A DNA stretch of 10,383 bases, taken from NCBI GenBank assembly GCA_964644135.1, contig CAZXWD010000100.1, positions 1-10,383 on the forward strand, given 5' to 3'. Origin of the DNA: CAZMOK01 sp964644135. GTDB taxonomy: Bacteria > Bacteroidota > Bacteroidia > Bacteroidales > JAGOPY01. Position numbers and translations under genes: made by a program. Positions 1 to 5,108 of the stretch are shown piece by piece (positions within the stretch are counted from its first letter, which is position 1; the number at the start of each line of letters is the position of its first letter). The notes beneath the pieces were generated by a model. That model was not told the origin of the DNA. It worked only from the letters and a program-made list of their open reading frames with translations, and did no database searches.

Positions 1-90
1 TTTTGGTTATTAATTAATTGGTTAATTGATGTTAAATTACATAATTAATTGGCTTTCTGCAAGCATTACATCAAACTCCCCTGCCTGATC
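1..90. other. A+T-rich intergenic edge with a minus-strand leader-like motif
   Basis: No gene is visible here. Read on the minus strand, positions 10-30 give ATTAACCAATTAATT, which resembles the leaders found before the plus-strand genes at 1059, 1423 and 2404. It may be the 5' untranslated region of a minus-strand gene that starts left of the window. I found no convincing -7/-33 pair and no terminator with a T-tract after the gene ending at 91. Confidence 0.3.
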
Positions 91-408
91 TCAGCTTATC
101 AGTTCAATGTCAGAGTTCTCTGAGGCATTGATCTTAACCCCTTTAACCCAGTCGGGGAGGTCCTTTATGCGGAAAACCACGTCAACCTCAAGCTCAACAT
201 CTGTAAATTCCGCATCGGTTTCTCCAAGCTTGAAGTCCAGTTCGTAAATGCCGTCGGCCGGTTCTTCTTCATATTCCCTGGGGATCAGGGCCGGGGCTAT
301 AAGCCGTTTAATTTCTGCCACCCCTTTTGCTTTTATGGCCATCAGATCCGGTTCGGCGTCTTCTTTTACGATCTGTATATCTTTTACATATCTTACTTTA
401 TAATTCAT
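91..408 (-). CDS. Hypothetical acidic 105-aa protein
   Basis: I do not recognise this protein. It is 105 residues, strongly acidic (EYEEEP at about residues 46-51 and many D/E pairs later), with no signal peptide, membrane helix or cysteine, so it is probably cytosolic. The second half alternates charged and hydrophobic residues (ELDFKL, VELEVDVVFRI), which suggests beta strands. The ATG at 406-408 has only a weak purine stretch (AGAGA) about 8 bases upstream, which is common in Bacteroidota. A possible minus-strand -7 element, TAATATTG, lies just upstream, near 426-433. The gene is divergent from the small-gene cluster on its right. Codon use and the clean frame support a real gene; no function is offered. 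Confidence 0.7.
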   Translation of the reverse strand: MNYKVRYVKDIQIVKEDAEPDLMAIKAKGVAEIKRLIAPALIPREYEEEPADGIYELDFKLGETDAEFTDVELEVDVVFRIKDLPDWVKGVKINASENSDIELIS

Positions 409-460
409 GATAAATTCTCTGTCACAATATTACACCTTGACCCTTTGGAAATAATAGCTG

Positions 461-526
461 AATTCCACTAAAAAAATTATCGGTGACTTTCTGCCACACA
501 TTCAGTATTATCTCTTAGTAGTTTTG
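461..526 (+). promoter_or_regulatory. Promoter module copy 1 (ACTAAA box, GCCA box, TAnnTTTG)
   Basis: CCACTAAAAAAA at 465-476, TTCTGCCA ending at 496 and TAGTTTTG at 519-526 form the first of four copies of one arrangement. The distance from the C of CTAAA to the last A of GCCA is 28, and from that A to the T of the -7 element is 23. The usual Bacteroidota TTTG at -33 is absent; GCCA sits about where it would be expected. It should drive the 67-aa gene at 631, about 100 bases downstream. Confidence 0.6.
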
Positions 527-630
527 TTTGTAAGTGAAAGAAACAAGTTATAATATAAAAAGGTGTCATAATAATACATCAACAAATGGTTCATCCTGCC
601 TCATTAAATGATTTAAAGGGTGAAGCTGTC

Positions 631-834
631 ATGAAAGATCTATTTTCTACCGGAAAAAATGTTAGCCCCCAGGAGCACAGTAAAAGCACTCAGGAAGGGA
701 ATAACCTGCTTAAGAGGATTATCAGGCTATTCCTGGTTGATAACGGGAAGAACAGGGATCTGATATATGATCCTTACGGATCTGAAATTGAAAAGGCCTG
801 GCAAGATTTTGAAAAGGGCAGCAAGAGTCACTGA
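631..834 (+). CDS. Hypothetical small soluble protein, 67 aa
   Basis: I do not recognise this 67-residue protein. It has no signal peptide and no true membrane segment. A short amphipathic helix, LLKRIIRLFLV (residues 26-36), sits between a polar, Ser/Gln/Lys-rich N-terminus and an acidic and aromatic C-terminus (DLIYDPYGSEIEKAWQDF). An in-frame ATG lies 15 codons earlier at 586. I prefer 631 because it is followed by AAA and preceded by GCTGTC, like the ATGAAAG starts of the sister genes at 1059, 1423 and 2404, and has a GGGTGAAG purine stretch upstream. The ribosome site is weaker than in the sister genes. It carries promoter copy 1. No terminator with a T-tract was found before the next promoter. 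Confidence 0.6.
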   Translation: MKDLFSTGKNVSPQEHSKSTQEGNNLLKRIIRLFLVDNGKNRDLIYDPYGSEIEKAWQDFEKGSKSH

Positions 835-914
835 CCCATCATCCAACCATATTCAAAACGGCCTTTCCGGGTACGAATTAATCCCCCTCTATATATATGT
901 AAAGATTGTGGCTG

Positions 915-980
915 AAAACCACTAAACTTTTTGCTGGCATTATTCAGCCAGGATAAGGACTGCATCCTTATTTAATTTTG
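915..980 (+). promoter_or_regulatory. Promoter module copy 2
   Basis: CCACTAAA at 919-926, TTCAGCCA at 943-950 and TAATTTTG at 973-980. The spacings are 28 and 23, identical to copy 1. The sequence just upstream (GGCTGAAAA) also resembles copy 1 (AGCTGAATT). The A-tract after the first box is interrupted here (AAACTTTTT). It precedes the 30-aa membrane peptide gene at 1059. Confidence 0.6.
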
Positions 981-1058
981 TTTACAGAACGATGGCAAAC
1001 CTCTGTAAAGCCATTTCTGAATAAATAATTAACCAAACCAAAAAAAGAGGAGGTCGCC

Positions 1059-1151
1059 ATGAAAAGAGCGCTTGACATACTGAAGATCGCACTTCTTCTT
1101 CTGTACCCGGCTTTAGTGATCCTTATTATCATTTTATCCATAATCAGGTGA
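1059..1151 (+). CDS. 30-aa single-helix membrane peptide
   Basis: ATG at 1059 and TGA at 1149-1151 give 30 residues: a short basic start (MKRALDILK) followed by an unbroken hydrophobic run to the end (ALLLLYPALVILIIILSII) closed by Arg. One proline lies in the middle of the helix. This is a single transmembrane segment with almost nothing outside the bilayer. The ribosome site is excellent (GAGGAGG, 5 bases before ATG) and the leader ATTAACCAAACCA matches those of the genes at 1423 and 2404, which is why I call so short a frame a gene. Promoter copy 2 lies upstream and hairpins follow the stop. The function is unknown; membrane-complex modulator, stress peptide or toxin-like peptide are all possible. 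No antitoxin RNA was identified. Confidence 0.6.
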   Translation: MKRALDILKIALLLLYPALVILIIILSIIR

Positions 1152-1157
1152 GAAATT

Positions 1158-1176
1158 AAAAAAGCCGGATCGGCTT
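1158..1176 (-). terminator. Hairpin with T-run on the minus strand
   Basis: AAGCCG (1162-1167) and CGGCTT (1171-1176) pair around GAT. On the minus strand the stem is followed directly by six T (complement of 1158-1163), a typical intrinsic terminator. On the plus strand no T-run follows. There is no obvious minus-strand gene for it to end; it may stop antisense readthrough. Confidence 0.45.
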
Positions 1177-1188
1177 GAAAAAGGGCAG

Positions 1189-1222
1189 AAAAAAGGCATC
1201 TCTTTATTGAGGGATGCCTTTT
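1189..1222. terminator. Ten-bp stem hairpin, bidirectional terminator candidate
   Basis: AAAAGGCATC (1191-1200) pairs perfectly with GATGCCTTTT (1213-1222) around a 12-base loop. On the plus strand, where it would end the 30-aa gene, four T close the stem. On the minus strand the run is six T (complement of 1189-1194), so it should work in both directions. Confidence 0.6.
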
Positions 1223-1261
1223 GCATTTGCTGATGATGGGTGATCCACCAGGGGGCTTCCC

Positions 1262-1328
1262 AGAAAACCACTAAAAAAAATATCCATTCTTTCAGCCATG
1301 GTTCCAAAATGAAGCTGTCGTAATTTTG
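1262..1328 (+). promoter_or_regulatory. Promoter module copy 3
   Basis: AAAACCACTAAAAAAAA at 1264-1280, TTCAGCCA at 1291-1298 and TAATTTTG at 1321-1328. The first spacing is 27, one shorter than in the other copies, and the second is exactly 23. Again there is no TTTG at -33. It precedes the 33-aa secreted peptide gene at 1423. Confidence 0.6.
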
Positions 1329-1379
1329 ATATGTAAACATTATGAAAGGCTAATACAGCAGCAGCATTTTTTCATAATT

Positions 1380-1440
1380 GATCATTAACCAAACCAATTA
1401 ATTCAAAAAAAAGGAGGATGTCATGAAAGCTTTAAAATGT
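1380..1440 (+). repeat. Leader and gene-start repeat, copy shared with 2341-2420
   Basis: GATCATTAACCA followed by ACCAATTAATTC, a poly-A stretch, GGAGGATGTC and ATGAAAGCTTTAAAAT recurs at 2341-2420. The last 25 or so bases, from GGAGG through codon five, differ at one position between the two copies. A shorter relative (ATTAACCAAACCA plus GAGGAGG) precedes the gene at 1059. Confidence 0.65.
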
Positions 1441-1524
1441 GTGCTCGTCGCAGCACTCTTTGCAGTAGCAATGACAGGGTATGCTTCAGCGGATGAAGCC
1501 CCGATTAATTCAGTTAATGTCTGA
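1423..1524 (+). CDS. 33-aa peptide: signal peptide plus about 10 residues
   Basis: ATG at 1423 and TGA at 1522-1524 encode 33 residues. Residues 1-23 form a clear Sec signal peptide: basic start MKALK, hydrophobic core CVLVAALFAVAM and a TGYASA end that fits an Ala-x-Ala signal peptidase site. What would be released is DEAPINSVNV, ten residues. The gene has a strong ribosome site (GGAGG, 5 bases from ATG), its own promoter module and a strong terminator starting at its stop codon, so it looks like a complete unit. Its first five residues and its leader match the 115-aa gene at 2404, so the pair are duplicates. It is either a true secreted peptide (for example a signal) or a truncated paralogue whose transcript persists; the sequence does not decide. 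Confidence 0.55.
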   Translation: MKALKCVLVAALFAVAMTGYASADEAPINSVNV

Positions 1525-1551
1525 AAGCCCGCATAGCTGCGGGCTTTTTTT
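1524..1551 (+). terminator. Intrinsic terminator after the 33-aa gene
   Basis: AAAGCCCGC (1524-1532) pairs with GCGGGCTTT (1539-1547) around ATAGCT, and a T-run continues to 1551. It lies between convergent genes. On the minus strand only three T follow the stem, so it would end the response-regulator transcript less well. Confidence 0.85.
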
Positions 1552-1568
1552 ATGCCTGCCTGTAAAAG

Positions 1569-2207
1569 TCAGTCGAGAAGATCGTTTTCTACAGCCCACC
1601 TCACCAGACCGGCAGTGTTCTTCACACCTGCCTTGTACATCAGGTTGGCCCTGTGACTTTCCACTGTGTGGAAGCTGATGAACAGCTTTTCTGCTATTTC
1701 CTGGCTCGAGTACTCTTTCCCGATAAGGTTCAGTATCTCCAGTTCCCTTCCGGTAAGTTTGGGGAACAGTGATTTTGTATCCTCAGTTTTCAGTTCCTGG
1801 CTTATGAGCCGCATCGAGAGCTTTTCGCTGAAATAATTCTCACCGCTGTGCACGGTCCTGATTGCCTCTTCCAGAAGGTCCTTACCTGAATCCTTCAACA
1901 GATATCCCGACGCACCATTCTTGACCATCTGCTTTACGAACCGTTTTTCATCATACTGTGAAAGAGCAACCACCTTTACGGAAGGAAATCGTTTCCTTAC
2001 TTCTTTTGTACAAGCTAGTCCATCCATCTTGGGCATGTTAATGTCCATAAGGATCACATGAACTTCCATGCCGTCATCCAGCTTTTCCAGCACCTGGTAG
2101 CCATTATTGGCATGGGCCACAATGTTGAAGTCTTCTACCCCTTCAAGGGTAGCCTTTATTCCGTCGATCATCAATTGATGATCATCTGCAATGAGGATAT
2201 GGATCAT
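1569..2207 (-). CDS. NarL/FixJ-family response regulator (receiver plus LuxR-type HTH)
   Basis: This is a two-component response regulator of 212 residues, a normal length for the family. The receiver domain (about 1-115) has the acidic pair in IADDH (D8, D9), the phospho-acceptor Asp55 in ILMDINMPKMDG, the conserved Ser83 in VVALSQYD and Lys105 in GYLLKD. A linker leads to a C-terminal LuxR-type helix-turn-helix (about 150-212) with LTGRELEIL and the recognition helix region SFHTVESHRANLMYK. An ATG eight codons earlier (2229-2231) is possible, but a minus-strand -7 element, TATCTTTG, at 2234-2241 would place transcription start near that codon, so I use the ATG at 2205-2207, where the family sequence (MIHILIADDHQLM) begins. 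No sensor kinase lies in the window. It sits among four genes that share one promoter type and is a candidate for their regulator. Confidence 0.93.
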   Translation of the reverse strand: MIHILIADDHQLMIDGIKATLEGVEDFNIVAHANNGYQVLEKLDDGMEVHVILMDINMPKMDGLACTKEVRKRFPSVKVVALSQYDEKRFVKQMVKNGASGYLLKDSGKDLLEEAIRTVHSGENYFSEKLSMRLISQELKTEDTKSLFPKLTGRELEILNLIGKEYSSQEIAEKLFISFHTVESHRANLMYKAGVKNTAGLVRWAVENDLLD

Positions 2208-2233
2208 TACCTGGCAATAATTGGTTGGCATAA

Positions 2234-2241
2234 CAAAGATA
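2234..2241 (-). promoter_or_regulatory. -7 element of the response-regulator gene
   Basis: The minus strand reads TATCTTTG here, a full match to the Bacteroidota -7 consensus TAnnTTTG. It is about 27 bases before the preferred start codon. No TTTG was found about 19-21 bases further upstream, so this is a partial promoter call. It lies back to back with promoter copy 4 on the plus strand. Confidence 0.4.
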
Positions 2242-2263
2242 ATGAATTACAAAGGTCTATAGT

Positions 2264-2331
2264 GGAAATCAGCTAAAAAAACTTCTGATGGTCTTCTGCC
2301 ACCTTCTCGATTTGATCCTGCAGTAATTTTA
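2264..2331 (+). promoter_or_regulatory. Promoter module copy 4
   Basis: GGAAATCAGCTAAAAAAA at 2264-2281, TTCTGCCA ending at 2301 and TAATTTTA at 2324-2331. The spacings are 28 and 23. The first box diverges (CAGCTAAA instead of CCACTAAA) and the -7 ends in A instead of G, but the order and distances are the same as in copies 1-3. It lies between the divergent response-regulator gene and the 115-aa secreted protein gene. Confidence 0.55.
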
Positions 2332-2340
2332 CTTTATCGA

Positions 2341-2420
2341 GATCATTAACCAGTTCATTCAAATATTAACCAGACCAATTGATTCAATAAAACGGAGGAT
2401 GCCATGAAAGCTTTAAAATT
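2341..2420 (+). repeat. Leader and gene-start repeat, second copy with a 20-base insertion
   Basis: This is the same leader as at 1380-1440: GATCATTAACCA, ACCAATTGATTCA, GGAGGATGCC and ATGAAAGCTTTAAAAT. An additional stretch of about 20 bases that itself ends in ATTAACCA is inserted after the first block, so the ATTAACCA unit occurs twice. Confidence 0.6.
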
Positions 2421-2751
2421 TTTTGTCGTAGCAGCAATAGTTTCCTGCTCCATGATCAACCTGGCAGCAGGTGACGGATTCACTCAGAAAAAGAAAGTGG
2501 TAACTATCACATTTCAAAGGGCCATTTTCAACCCGGGCCTTGCCCAGGCCATGTATTCACAGATCAACCCTGATTTCATCAATACGGAAGAACCCGGTCA
2601 TGTATGCAGGGTGCTTTACCAGGGAAATATCTATCTTATCTCCGGTACAACATCTCAGTGGGAAGATTTCTTTGAACAGTGGAAGCCCCACTACAAGGAA
2701 AAATGGAGATCGAAGATAGCAACCACCGCCTGGGGGCCGCAGATAAAATAA
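2404..2751 (+). CDS. Hypothetical secreted protein, 115 aa
   Basis: I do not recognise the mature part. Residues 1-23 are a Sec signal peptide (MKALK, hydrophobic FFVVAAIV, then NLAAG before DG). The mature 92 residues are basic and rich in aromatics, with four Trp (86, 93, 101, 110), one Cys (68) and a segment YQGNIYLISG followed by QWEDFFEQW. A lipobox reading around Cys15 (IVSC) is formally possible but the hydrophobic stretch before it is short, so plain secretion to the periplasm or outside is preferred. ATG at 2404 follows GGAGG by 5 bases. The start region duplicates that of the 33-aa gene at 1423. Promoter copy 4 lies upstream and a strong terminator follows. Confidence 0.75.
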   Translation: MKALKFFVVAAIVSCSMINLAAGDGFTQKKKVVTITFQRAIFNPGLAQAMYSQINPDFINTEEPGHVCRVLYQGNIYLISGTTSQWEDFFEQWKPHYKEKWRSKIATTAWGPQIK

Positions 2752-2772
2752 AACCCGGCCAATATCAATAAG

Positions 2773-2805
2773 AAAAACCCGCCACAAAAAATGGCGGGTT
2801 TTTTT
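2773..2805 (+). terminator. Intrinsic terminator after the 115-aa gene
   Basis: AAAAACCCGCCA (2773-2784) pairs without mismatch with TGGCGGGTTTTT (2792-2803) around CAAAAAA, and the T-run extends to 2805. It separates the small-gene cluster from the redox operon. Confidence 0.9.
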
Positions 2806-2826
2806 ATTGGTTTTCTTTATCAATTT

Positions 2827-2857
2827 TTTGTTATTGAACATATGTTCTTTATATTTG
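2827..2857 (+). promoter_or_regulatory. Consensus Bacteroidota promoter with palindrome in the spacer
   Basis: TTTG at 2827-2830, a 19-base spacer and TATATTTG at 2850-2857 match the -33 TTTG / -7 TAnnTTTG consensus completely. The spacer holds a perfect 12-base palindrome, GAACATATGTTC (2836-2847), a possible operator. The part CATATGTTC recurs at 2992-3000, directly before the first start codon. The implied 5' untranslated region is about 140 bases and has a 7-bp hairpin near its start (2877-2883 with 2887-2893, one G-T pair). Confidence 0.7.
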
Positions 2858-3004
2858 CCTTATGAAGAAATAACCTCCTGGGTTACACCTAGGGAATATT
2901 TCCATACATTATGAATTTAAAAGGATATAAACCTATAAAACTCCATTTGTCATTTAGCTTGACCGGATAAGATCAAACTTATATATTTAATCATATGTTC
3001 ATAA

Positions 3005-3877
3005 ATGTATCTGAAAGTAGCCATAGCAAGCGGTAAGGGAGGCACGGGGAAAACCACACTCGCAACAAACCTTGCAAGTATGCTGTCAAACAGATACAGC
3101 ACCGTGCTGGCCGACCTTGACGTGGAGGAGCCTGATTCAGGACTTTTCATAAAAGGTACACTCCTGAAAGAAGAAACCAGGTACAAGCTGGTGCCTGAGT
3201 GGGACGAAAAAAAATGCACGCTCTGCAGTGTATGCCAGGAAGTCTGCAATTTCAACGCAATAATGCAGATGGCCGGTGAGATACTGGTATTTCCCCAGCT
3301 TTGCCACAGTTGCCACGCCTGTTCCGAACTATGCCCTGATTCGGCCCTGCCAATGAAAAAGCAGAGAATAGGCACGATAAGCCATTTCAGGAACGGAAAG
3401 ATGGAGTTTACCGAAAGCCGGCTCGATGTAGGACAGGAACAGGCTGTACCGCTTATTTCCCAGTCGTTGAAATACCTGGAGAAAACCTTTTCGGATGTGG
3501 AGTTCATTCTCTTCGACTCCCCGCCGGGAACATCCTGCCCGGTAATAGAAGTGGCCAGGGAAGCCGACTTCGTGATCCTGGTTACCGAACCCACCCCTTT
3601 CGGCCTTCACGACCTCAAACTGGCCGTCGATACCATGAAAGAGATCAAAAAAAGGTTTGCCGTTGTGGTAAACCGCTCGGGAAGCGGCAACGATGAGGTC
3701 TATAAATACTGCAGGGACGAGAATATAGCTGTTATTGCATCCATTCCCGACAACAGAAAGATAGCAGAACTCTATGCAAGGGGTGAACTGCTTCTTGAAA
3801 AGATACCGGAAATAAAGGTAAGCCTTGAAAAAATTTCGGAATACCTGGTCGCAGGTAAAGAAGGAGACTGGTTTTGA
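3005..3877 (+). CDS. MinD/Mrp-type ATPase with internal 2[4Fe-4S] ferredoxin domain (first copy)
   Basis: This is a cytosolic P-loop ATPase of the MinD/Mrp/NBP35 class, 290 residues. The deviant Walker A is GKGGTGKTT (10-18), switch I region ADLDVEEPDS (36-45), and the Walker B/switch II region ILFDSPPGTSCP (168-179). A ferredoxin insert lies between them, with two CxxCxxCxxxC sets: Cys71, 74, 77, 81 and Cys100, 103, 106, 110, enough for two [4Fe-4S] clusters. ATPases with this insert occur in nif-like and orange-protein operons and are thought to couple ATP use to Fe-S or metal cofactor handling; the exact reaction is unknown. The ATG at 3005 has no clear ribosome site. The gene is first in a four-gene operon and overlaps the next by 4 bases. 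Confidence 0.93.
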   Translation: MYLKVAIASGKGGTGKTTLATNLASMLSNRYSTVLADLDVEEPDSGLFIKGTLLKEETRYKLVPEWDEKKCTLCSVCQEVCNFNAIMQMAGEILVFPQLCHSCHACSELCPDSALPMKKQRIGTISHFRNGKMEFTESRLDVGQEQAVPLISQSLKYLEKTFSDVEFILFDSPPGTSCPVIEVAREADFVILVTEPTPFGLHDLKLAVDTMKEIKKRFAVVVNRSGSGNDEVYKYCRDENIAVIASIPDNRKIAELYARGELLLEKIPEIKVSLEKISEYLVAGKEGDWF

Positions 3878-4752
3878 AAGAGATCGTAGTCATATCGGGT
3901 AAAGGGGGCACCGGAAAAACCTCGATCGCGGCAGCGCTTGCAATGCTTGCAGGGAAGAGAGCCATAATAGCCGACTGCGATGTGGATGCGGCTGATATGC
4001 ATTTGCTGCTGGACCCGGATTTTAAAAAGTATGAAGACTTCTACAGCGGTACCAAAGCTGTAATTGACGCTGAAAAATGCACCGGCTGCGGGGAATGCGT
4101 CCGTGTTTGCAGGTTCGAGGCCATCAATGCCGTGAACGGCCATTATTCTGTCGACAGGCTTAACTGCGAAGGCTGCGGCTACTGCTCAAGGGTATGTCCT
4201 GAAAAGGCTATCACCAACGAACCGGTAAAGGCCGGAATATGGTATGTCTCAACCATCAAAAATGGCAGCACAATGGTCCATGCACGCCTGGGCATTGCTG
4301 CCGACAATTCGGGGAAACTGGTTGCAAAAGTCAAGAATGAAGCAAAAGCCATCTCAAGATCAAAGGACAAAAAGTTTGTCATTGTCGACGGTTCCCCGGG
4401 CATCGGTTGTCCCGTGATCTCCTCCCTTTCGGGAGCGAACCTGGTAGTGCTGGTCACTGAACCTTCCGTTTCGGGCTTCCACGATCTTAAAAGGGTGGTT
4501 GAACTGATACAGAATTTCAGCATCACTGCTGTTTGCATCATCAACAAGTACGACCTGAACCCTGAAATGACGGAAATGATCACGCAATATCTCGGAAAAG
4601 AAAACATAGAACTGATCGCATCAATACCTTACCTCAAGGATTTTACCAATGCAATGACCAGGGGGCTCACCATTATGGAGCACAACAATGAAATGTTGAA
4701 AGGCTTAATGGCCGGGAGCTGGAACAGGATAGAAAAAATAATAAATCAATAA
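3874..4752 (+). CDS. MinD/Mrp-type ATPase with internal 2[4Fe-4S] ferredoxin domain (second copy)
   Basis: This is a paralogue of the preceding gene, 292 residues, same layout: Walker A GKGGTGKTS (9-17), IIADCDVDAAD (31-41), ferredoxin cysteines 69, 72, 75, 79 and 98, 101, 104, 108, and Walker B region IVDGSPGIGCP (170-180). The start is TTG at 3874, sharing TTGA with the stop of the upstream gene, and AAGGAG lies 7 bases before it, so translation is probably coupled. Both Walker A motifs keep the signature first Lys of the MinD/ParA class, and such proteins commonly dimerise; a heterodimer of the two tandem products is likely but inferred. The region between the ferredoxin and Walker B differs most between the two copies, as expected for distinct partners. 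Confidence 0.93.
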   Translation: MKEIVVISGKGGTGKTSIAAALAMLAGKRAIIADCDVDAADMHLLLDPDFKKYEDFYSGTKAVIDAEKCTGCGECVRVCRFEAINAVNGHYSVDRLNCEGCGYCSRVCPEKAITNEPVKAGIWYVSTIKNGSTMVHARLGIAADNSGKLVAKVKNEAKAISRSKDKKFVIVDGSPGIGCPVISSLSGANLVVLVTEPSVSGFHDLKRVVELIQNFSITAVCIINKYDLNPEMTEMITQYLGKENIELIASIPYLKDFTNAMTRGLTIMEHNNEMLKGLMAGSWNRIEKIINQ

Positions 4753-4759
4753 AGAGAAA

Positions 4760-5098
4760 ATGAAGATAGCATTCACATCCAGAGAGCCGTCGTGGGAATC
4801 ACAGATAGACCCGCGGTTCGGACGCACCTCTTACCTTGCCGTCTATTCTGACGATAAAGATGAGATGAGCTTTTACGACAACCGCGACATTGAGAACGAA
4901 GCCCATGGCGCCGGGCCCAAAACAGCGCAGAAACTGTTCGAATACCACCCCGACGTACTCATAACAGGGAATGGCCCGGGAAGCAATGCTGCCTCCGTGC
5001 TTGAAAAAGCCGGTATCGATATTTACAGGGCCGACGATGAAATGACTGTTCAGGAAGCTTATAAGGCTTTCAAAGAAAATAAATTATCAAAATTTTAA
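4760..5098 (+). CDS. NifX/NifB-like iron-molybdenum cofactor-binding family protein
   Basis: A 112-residue single-domain protein of the dinitrogenase iron-molybdenum cofactor family (PF02579), the fold of NifX, NafY and the orange protein ORP. Diagnostic segments are DPRFGRTSYLAVY (about 18-30), HGAGPKTAQKL (about 49-59), ITGNGPGSNAASVLEKAGID (about 69-88) and a following IYRAD. Members bind metal-sulfur clusters, such as FeMo-co precursors or the Mo-Cu cluster of ORP. No nif structural genes are in the window, so a nitrogenase role is not supported. It lies 7 bases after the second ATPase and 10 before the oxidoreductase, within one operon. The neighbouring MinD-ferredoxin ATPases are the usual companions of ORP-like proteins. 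Confidence 0.9.
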   Translation: MKIAFTSREPSWESQIDPRFGRTSYLAVYSDDKDEMSFYDNRDIENEAHGAGPKTAQKLFEYHPDVLITGNGPGSNAASVLEKAGIDIYRADDEMTVQEAYKAFKENKLSKF

Positions 5099-5108
5099 AA
5101 CAATAGCC

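Noticed and set aside
1134..1340. Minus-strand 68-codon frame opposite promoter copy 3 and two hairpins
   Set aside because: Covers terminators and a promoter on the other strand, has no ribosome site and an odd aromatic-rich composition.
1481..1678. Plus-strand 65-codon frame across the end of the 33-aa gene and the terminator
   Set aside because: Runs through a strong terminator and is antisense to the response-regulator HTH.
2404..2450. Lipoprotein reading of the 115-aa protein (IVSC lipobox at Cys15)
   Set aside because: Hydrophobic stretch before Cys15 is short and a better ordinary cleavage region (NLAAG) follows; the paralogous start at 1423 has no such Cys in that position.
2946..2975. 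Second promoter closer to the first MinD gene (TTTG, then TAAGATCA after about 18 bases)
   Set aside because: The -7 part matches TAnnTTTG only at TA; the pair at 2827-2857 is perfect.
2950..3594. Minus-strand open frame of 214 codons over the first MinD-type ATPase
   Set aside because: Lies opposite a gene with unmistakable Walker and ferredoxin motifs; Ser-rich composition typical of an antisense shadow.
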